Of a stretch of 64,000 nucleotides of DNA, positions 57,732 through 64,000 are shown one piece after another (within the stretch, counting starts at the first letter, position 1; each line of letters begins with the position of its first letter). Position numbers and translations under genes: made by a program. The stretch is from Zygnema cylindricum (taxonomy: Eukaryota; Streptophyta; Zygnematophyceae; Zygnematales; Zygnemataceae), in NCBI GenBank assembly GCA_037447655.1, contig JBBHKE010000195.1:16267-80266 (forward strand). The letters run 5' to 3'. The notes beneath the pieces were generated by a model. That model made no database searches, had not been told where the DNA came from, and worked only from the letters and a program-made list of their open reading frames with translations.

Positions 57732-59432
57732 CTAAGCTTCAACATTTGATGGAAGATTCTCATAAATTTCTTGCACCGCATGGAAAACCGAGTTAACTCG
57801 TCCCAATACATCCTGTTTGGCACTCTCTTGAAGTCTTCCTCCCCATCGTTGAAGGAATTTATCTGTATCACGAGACATACAAATCATGAAATTTGACTAG
57901 AAACTTTCAAGGTTGAGGAAAATTATTGGTTTCTCCATAGGCTAAAATCTCACATTTTTTATGATACAATTGTGCTACTTTCACTTTTGCTATTTTTGTT
58001 CCCCATTGAGTACACGAATTTCTCCTTCAGCAATACTATGACCCGTGTCCTCAATTCCTTACAACCTTTTTAGTCTTGTAAGCTAATAAGATACCTTAAA
58101 CACCTTTCAACTACCTACAATTTTGCACCGATGAACAAGCCTTACTCACAAGATATCTACCAAAATTAACCGACAAGAAAAAGATAAAAGAATAAAAAAA
58201 ACCGACCACCAAAAACAGGTTAACTCACCTGGATGCCATTTTAAAATCTCCGATCGTATTCTCTTTCTTTGTTCCTCCGGAGGGACTCCATAAAGCAAAA
58301 CTTCCCGCATCTCTCCCTCCTTTCCTGCAGAAACTGGAAACGGAATATCGCCAACTCCTATTCCCAAATTGCAAGTAGAAGAAAAAGTGGACCAGTTTTT
58401 CTCATACTGTAATTGCTGTTCCTGAAACTTGCTAGCCATAAGACGCCCTCTCCACGCCGAATCCTTTGCCTCTTCCTCTGCCAATATTCGTCGTGCCTCC
58501 CTCTCTCTCGCCTCTCTTTCCTCACTTTGCTTCAACTTCTCTTCCCTATCCTTCTCCCTCCTGGTTTTCCATTGGTTTTCCCTCTCCATCGCTGCCTCCA
58601 ACTTCTTTCTCCTCATAGCTTCTGCGACGTCCTCCCACCATGTATCCTCCACTCCTCTCCCTTCCTGTTCTAAGTCATCCCAACAATTGCCCCCTCCTCC
58701 TCCTCCTCCCCATCCCTCTTCATCACTCATATGCTCAAACATATGCTCATACCAATTCTTGCTTTCATTATGACTAAAATGACTTTGCTGAATTTTTCCG
58801 GATCGAACATCATTTTCAGGACTACTTGGACCTTTCCGAAGTAAAGAAAAAAGGTTGAAGTCACTGTACGGATGTGCTACCTGTGCAGGAGTTCGTCCTT
58901 TTTTGTCTTTTGCATATACATCTGAACCCTGAGATACAAGAAATGCTACTGCTTCAAAACAGCCTGAATAGGCAGAGTGATGTAATGGAGTCCATCCCTC
59001 AGAATCACAGCAGTTTATGTTGACAGAGGAACTTGTATTGCGTCGCTTCTTTCTGTTTCTTTCCTCCTTTCTGTTCCGTTCCTCCTTTCTGTTCCTTTCC
59101 TCTTTTCTATTTCCAATATCATGACTATCAGATTCATCTGTATCTCCATCACTTTGATCTTTTCTGCTACGTTTCTTCTTCTTACTCACCTCCTTTTTCT
59201 GTTTGTTCTTCTCCTTGTCTTTCCGCATACGCTTATTTCTGACACCACGACCATCATCATCATCATCATCATCATCATCACTTACACTTATTTTCCTTTT
59301 TTTCGTATTTCTATTGGTTTCGATATGTTCTTTGTCAGTTACAGACCTTTTTTCCGAGTCTCCAAGAATTCGAACAAGTCGACGTAAGGAGCCTTTGGCA
59401 GCTGCTCGCAGCAGCTTCTTCTCCAGACTCAT
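57732..59432 (-). CDS. NFKBIL1-like ankyrin-repeat protein, two exons
   Basis: Exon 1 (59432-58229) and exon 2 (57862-57732) join through CCAG|GTGAGT and GATACAG|ATAA, giving a full protein of 444 residues. I chose the Met at 59432 (MSLEKKLLRAAAKGSLRRL), although an upstream Met at 59465 is in frame. In order: an N-terminal helix, a long lysine-rich and Asp-rich low-complexity part (a (Asp)n run and four RKEERN-type repeats), one clear ankyrin unit (GWTPLHHSAYSGCFEAVAFL) and a second (KKGRTPAQVA), a charged coiled coil (WKTRREKDREEKLKQSEERE), then PFPVSAGKEG and a J-like end, EILKWHPDKFLQRWGGRLQE, completed across the intron. This order is that of NFKBIL1 (IkappaBL), a conserved nuclear protein linked to splicing. 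The intron is 366 bases. Function here is inferred from family only. Confidence 0.85.
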
Positions 59433-60578
59433 AGAAGAAAGGACACGTGGCAAATCAAGGAACAAACACGGAACGAAGTAGCTTCAGGACAAGTGCCACA
59501 AGAACAGCTTTATTGAACTAGTGGCGAGAGCAATAGCAGGATGCTAGAAGAACCGATTCATTAGAACAAAACGAAGACTAAAGGGCAAACAAGGATATTC
59601 AGAGAAGGGGCTTATTGCATGAAGCGTCTTTATGAATTTGTCTCCATGGCTCCATGTGTGTTTATACGTTTGTACTTTCATACTTTTTGTACCATCAGTT
59701 TAAACGTTTAGCTGCACGAAAGAATATGGAAAAGGGAAAGCGAGAACACTGTATATGATTTATTTAGGGTCAAGTTCCATCAGTCGAAAAGTGGGGTAAT
59801 TTACAGAAATCCTCGACTATCCGTACTAATTCGTACCGCTTATTTTATTTTTATACGCGAAACAACATTACAGAGAATCTTTGCCAATACTCTTCCGAAG
59901 GTCTTTGGAGGTAATAATAACCGTCAGATGTTCATCCGCGAGGCGTTCGCTACATTACTATCTGTACTAATTCGTATCGCTTATTTTGTTTTTATAGGCG
60001 AAACGACATTACAGAGAATCTTGCCAATACTCTCCGAAGGTCTTTGGAGGTAATATCGCTTCATTTTTCTCCCAACGTACCTGTAATAGGTGCCAACGTA
60101 CCCGTAAGAGGTGGGTTGACAGATACATAAAAAAAAAAATCGTGACACGATGGACGAATACGCTACGTGTCACGATGGAAAACCAACGAAAATTGACGAA
60201 ATTTGCACATGGTATGTACGTTTCAAAATGCAACTGAAAATTAAAAAAGCAATGTCGAAACGGTCCTTCGTCGCGCAATTTCTTTCGTAACACTGTTTCT
60301 AGCAAAGGATATGAGCTGGCGTAAAAGACTGGCGTTTGCAGAAAGTACAAAGGTTTTGTCGTATTATGACTTGGTACGCAAGTACATAGTACGCAACTGA
60401 AGATTTGAAGTGAAATTTGTCGGCATGAAGATTTTTAAAAGATTTTCAATATCCAGTCAAGACCTACGTGGTGCCACTCAATGTATAACACGTGGATTAC
60501 ACTCAATGTATAACACGTGGATTGCACTCAATGTATAACACGTGGATTACAGACTCTTCGTGATGGAACATCGACTCA

Positions 60579-61338
60579 GGGTGGAATTCCATTAGGCCGT
60601 CCCAGTAAATGTACGGAAAATTCTACTGGCAGCGTTTACTGGAAGACTATTCCATTTTGTCGGGCCAGTAACAAACCTTCCTCAATTATGATTAGCGCCA
60701 CGTAGGTTAGAGTCCAGATTTGAAAATCTGAAATAAAATCTTCAAACGGAAAGTCAGAACGAAATATCTGCACGGCCGGAGGTAGCTTATGATTCGTACG
60801 TAAAGTTTGCGGCCAGATTTTTGATTTTGAAAACATAAATCAAAATTTCGAAACGGAATGGCAAAAAGACGCGGCAAACTTTGAAGGTCGCGGCAAACTT
60901 TGAATGTCGGTGGAAGTCAGACGGAGCGTGCGAAAAAAAAATCGGCTCGCTTGCATCCAGCGTGGCAGGCGGCACATGGACCGTACGACGTAGGCACATG
61001 GCCTATACGACGTGTAGACCTGTGATCGCTTGTTCAAAGCAGATATTTTTTTTCTTTTTCACGTGTACCAATGGTACACGTCTAGTATCGTAAAACTCTC
61101 CTCGCGAGGAGACTATCGTGACACTGGATGATGTGCGCGATTGCTTCGCGGATATGAAAAAGTGGAATATCCAACGGCCAGGAATTACGCCTACATCATT
61201 GGAGCTTCCCGACAGCTTTCCAGTAACGATTTTTCGTCTGACAAAAAAAAACATTAAGGTACGGCATGGTACGAATATGTACGAACTTGTACGGCGTCCA
61301 GTAACGAACCACACTTTTCTTCTAATGGAATTCCACCC
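60579..61338. mobile_element. PIF/Harbinger-like MITE, copy D (nested)
   Basis: GGGTGGAATTCCATTAG ends are inverted repeats of each other and TCA is duplicated (60576-60578 and 61339-61341). It lies inside the larger element. Confidence 0.8.
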
Positions 61339-61341
61339 TCA

Positions 61342-62105
61342 GGGTAACCTTCCATCAGGCGAAAAGTGGGGTTGTTTACTGGAGAAAGTACCTTTCCGTA
61401 CTAGGCCGTACTCTTTTTTTTTTTTTTTACAAAAGATGTTTACTAAAAATTCGTTGAGATTCTCCAGACTTCTTGGAGAAAAATACCACCGTCCGATTTT
61501 CAATTTTCGACGCAAACGCTTCTTGTTTCCAGTACGTAGCTAGTCTCCTCCGACTGTCCTCGAGAGGAGAGTTTGTGATTACTGGACGCGTGTTTTGGTC
61601 CACTTGTAAAGTTAGAGTCGATCCACGACAGACGTGAAGCAATAAACTTACATGTGGCAAATGGAGTGTACCGTGTGACATCAAAGCCAGCCTGTTCGAC
61701 GACAAAAAAAACTTGGTTGTAGGACATCCCGTGACGTCTCCTTCATAAATGTGCGATGCAGCGATTCACGTACAAATGGTACATTCTTGGACATTTGTAC
61801 AAACTTTAATTTTGCAACGGTTTTCGTGGCCGTTGATGCCACAACAAACGTAAGAACTTTCAAATTGTACATTTGCGTGACGCTACTAGATATTTTAATC
61901 GGCGTCTCCTCGTACACATGCGCAGCTGCGATTTTGTCCTTTTGGAAATGATGATTATTCCCGGGCGGCTCAATAGGTCCTACGTGTTACCAATTGCAAT
62001 CTAACAACTCATTCACTGGCACGACCTGATGGAAGGGTGTTAAAAATATTACTGCCAGTAAACGTGTTCGTACGATTACTGGGAACGCCTGATGGAAGGT
62101 TACCC
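61342..62105. mobile_element. PIF/Harbinger-like MITE, copy C (nested, abuts copy D)
   Basis: Ends GGGTAACCTTCCATCAGGCG and its exact reverse complement; TCA on both sides (61339-61341, 62106-62108). The left TCA is also the right duplication of copy D, so C inserted into D's target duplication. Same family as copies A and B but more diverged. Confidence 0.85.
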
Positions 62106-62246
62106 TCAATTAACCCGGCCCGTAGAGTTGGCCGTACGATTACATAAATGACTGATGGAACTTGACCCTTAGCTAATCGCAAAGCCGTACCTAACGTTTA
62201 GAATTAAATATAGAATAAATATACTGGAATCACAGAGGGTATAATA

Positions 62247-63402
62247 CATAGTTCAAAAGTAGGCGTTTTTATGGTAGGCCTTTGGTCGATCGTAAGTTGT
62301 GTTATGGGCTTTTCATGTGATCTTCTTATATCCTACTTTGATCAGCGACCGTCCGATTTTCCGAATCTGACGGTGTAAATAATTTTTTTTGTTCCGAATG
62401 TTTTAATTGGTCCAATTTTTGGTCCGAATGTTTTAATTGGTCCCAATAGGTCCGAATACAATATGGGTCATAAGGTCATATTTGTATGTTTTGCATCATA
62501 GTTGTTCACGGCGATTAGTGCGAACGATTTAATCGCGACGAATTATACGTAACAAACGCATTCAACCTTTTGAAAAAATCGTAAAAATCGTTAATGAATT
62601 TTCGTCCGTACTATTCCGTACATGTAAACAAAAATGATTTTTAAATAATACTGCAGTTTGTAAAGTTTTGCGTTACAAATGCGAAACAGGCTGTAGTGGA
62701 ATAGCGTGGAGTCAGGCTCAAATCTCGGCCAACGCAATATTTTTGTCAAAGTCCGTCTGTCTGATATTATCTGACAGGCAGATTCTAGCAGATTTTCAAC
62801 ATTCCATGGCGGCTTCTTTCAAAAATAATTGAAGAAGACGTTCGTACATTTTTCAAACTTACCGGGTGCAAATAGTGTGACATTTCAAAAGTCTATTTTC
62901 GAAAATGTCCGTACATTTTCAAAAAAGTAACGTACATGTTCCGTGTATTTTCTGTTCAGTTTAATGGACAGGAAATACGAATAACTGCGACATGTGTTTT
63001 CGTTAAATTCCGTACAGTACCATAAAAACCGTACAATTTACAGTAAAGGCTGTACCTTTTACATAGATTTCCCGTTCAGTTTACCGAACAGAAAGTACAT
63101 CGCGTTTTTTTCCGATTTATTCAAAAGTCACGAATTATAAGTTTTAATCGGAAAAAAGGAAAAAATAGCGCGATTTGAACAACTATGAATATGACCTTAA
63201 GACCCATATTGTATTCGGACCTATTCGGACCAATTAAAACATTCGTACCAAAAAAAAATGTTTACACCGTCAGATTCGGACGATCGGACGGTCGCTGATC
63301 AAAGTAGCGATCTAAGAAGATCACATGAAAAGCCCATAACACAACTTACAATAAAGGCGCCGACCAAAGGCCTAACATAAAAACGCCTACTTTTGAACTA
63401 TG
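62247..63402. mobile_element. Long-TIR element, full copy
   Basis: The first ~250 bases (CATAGTTCAAAAGTAGGCG onward, including GGTCCGAATACAATATGGG) are repeated inverted at about 63172-63402. About 670 bases separate the arms. No transposase is encoded. Long inverted repeats suggest a fold-back or Mutator-like non-autonomous element, but no target duplication was found. Confidence 0.75.
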
Positions 63403-64000
63403 GTTTGGTTCCATTCGTTTGGAACCGGGCCAAGTGCTACATGGAACTGTGGACTGCTGCGTTGCCAGGAAAATTGACGGTATGCAAAACTGCGAACACA
63501 GAGGCAAAAACGACGAACCGAACGCCGAACGCAGACAATTGCCGGTGACACGCTGTAACTCCAGGCAATCGGTTGACAGTTAGCACTTGTTTTGATGTGG
63601 ATATGGTCAGGCTTGTCATCGCTACAGAAGCCAACCGATTTTGTCAGAACTTTTCTGCAGGACAAACATACCGTACTGCCGGTTCGTATTGCCGTACAAA
63701 CCGGATGCGGGGATTCGGGAGGTTGACGGTGCTTCTATCGAGAGGTGCGGAGGCTTTACGTTTCAAACTTGCAAACATTCAACATTATTAAGGGATAAAC
63801 TGGCGCACTTTCATCAATCTTTGGCCTCAAACTCACCATGGCTTCAAATCTGCGTTCGAATGCTTCCTCGCTCTGTGATGCGTTTAATTCGTCTCTCTTC
63901 TATGGCTGCATGTCATCTGCCTCGTCTCAAAATTCGGACGTTTTGATGCTCTTCACACGTCCTGTTCGAACATCTGACACGTAAGGGGTCTTTCACTGGC
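63403..64000. other. No gene confirmed at the right edge
   Basis: Frames near 63640-63946 are open and somewhat richer in GC, and could be the 5' part of another LINE or gene continuing past the window, but no motif decides it. Confidence 0.3.

Larger units (their letters stand above)
59769..62168. mobile_element. PIF/Harbinger-like element holding two nested relatives
   Basis: GGGTCAAGTTCCATCAGTC at the left is mirrored exactly at the right end, with TTA duplicated (59766-59768, 62169-62171). Two more elements of the same style lie inside. Without them the host element is about 870 bases, like its relatives. It also has an internal tandem duplication of about 142 bases (GTACTAATTCGTA at 59822 and 59964) and three 25-base units (CACTCAATGTATAACACGTG) at 60475-60549. 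Confidence 0.85.

Overview
The window is nuclear DNA from an intron-rich eukaryote with a repeat-filled genome. A plant-lineage (streptophyte) source, possibly a charophyte alga, is my best guess but is not proven. The reasons are GT-AG introns with long CT tracts, telo-box motifs (AAACCCTAA) upstream of a gene start, a SABRE-like gene and a NUDT14-type gene. There are no prokaryotic operons, rRNA genes or CRISPR arrays. Two runs of 10 N (14391-14400 and 36480-36489) mark assembly gaps.

Host genes were rebuilt exon by exon from splice sites and reading phase. On the minus strand: part of a SABRE/BLTP2-like giant lipid-transfer protein gene (1354-3207); an F-box protein gene with a Cys-pair C-terminus (12201-13308); a NUDT14-type Nudix hydrolase (UDP-sugar pyrophosphatase-like) with at least ten exons, one only 20 nt long (16982-22562); and an NFKBIL1-like ankyrin protein with two exons (57732-59432). 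On the plus strand: an endo-mannanase-like GH26 gene cut off by the second gap (33762-36077), and one orphan exon (23909-24077). GH26 and NUDT14 each carry decayed tandem copies of one of their own exons. In every gene with resolved introns, the long CT tracts lie on the sense strand.

The rest is mostly mobile DNA. (1) Three degenerate LINE copies (about 7.89-10.47, 36.74-38.56 and 50.14-54.24 kb) encode a reverse transcriptase followed by a Cys-His motif and a restriction-like endonuclease. Their 3' ends share a small hairpin. (2) A pogo-like DDE transposase gene (26.2-31.3 kb) has four exons and a 2.8-kb intron that holds a second, acidic ORF and GTCGTCGCT-type palindromic arrays. (3) Short non-autonomous DNA transposons with readable terminal inverted repeats (TIRs) and target-site duplications (TSDs) fall into several families: a hAT-like family with 8-bp TSDs and CGATATATCG-rich ends; a PIF/Harbinger-like family with 3-bp TNA TSDs and GGGTnnnnTTCCAT ends; a TA-flanked family with CACYGYGAATCG ends; and a long-TIR family. 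Several are nested, which gives relative ages: at 59.8-62.2 kb three related elements are stacked, and LINE copy 3 sits inside a TA-family element and is itself interrupted.

Between these lie AT-rich stretches, microsatellites, and a set of diverged ~0.87-kb direct repeats (46.9-49.6 kb), in which I see no gene.
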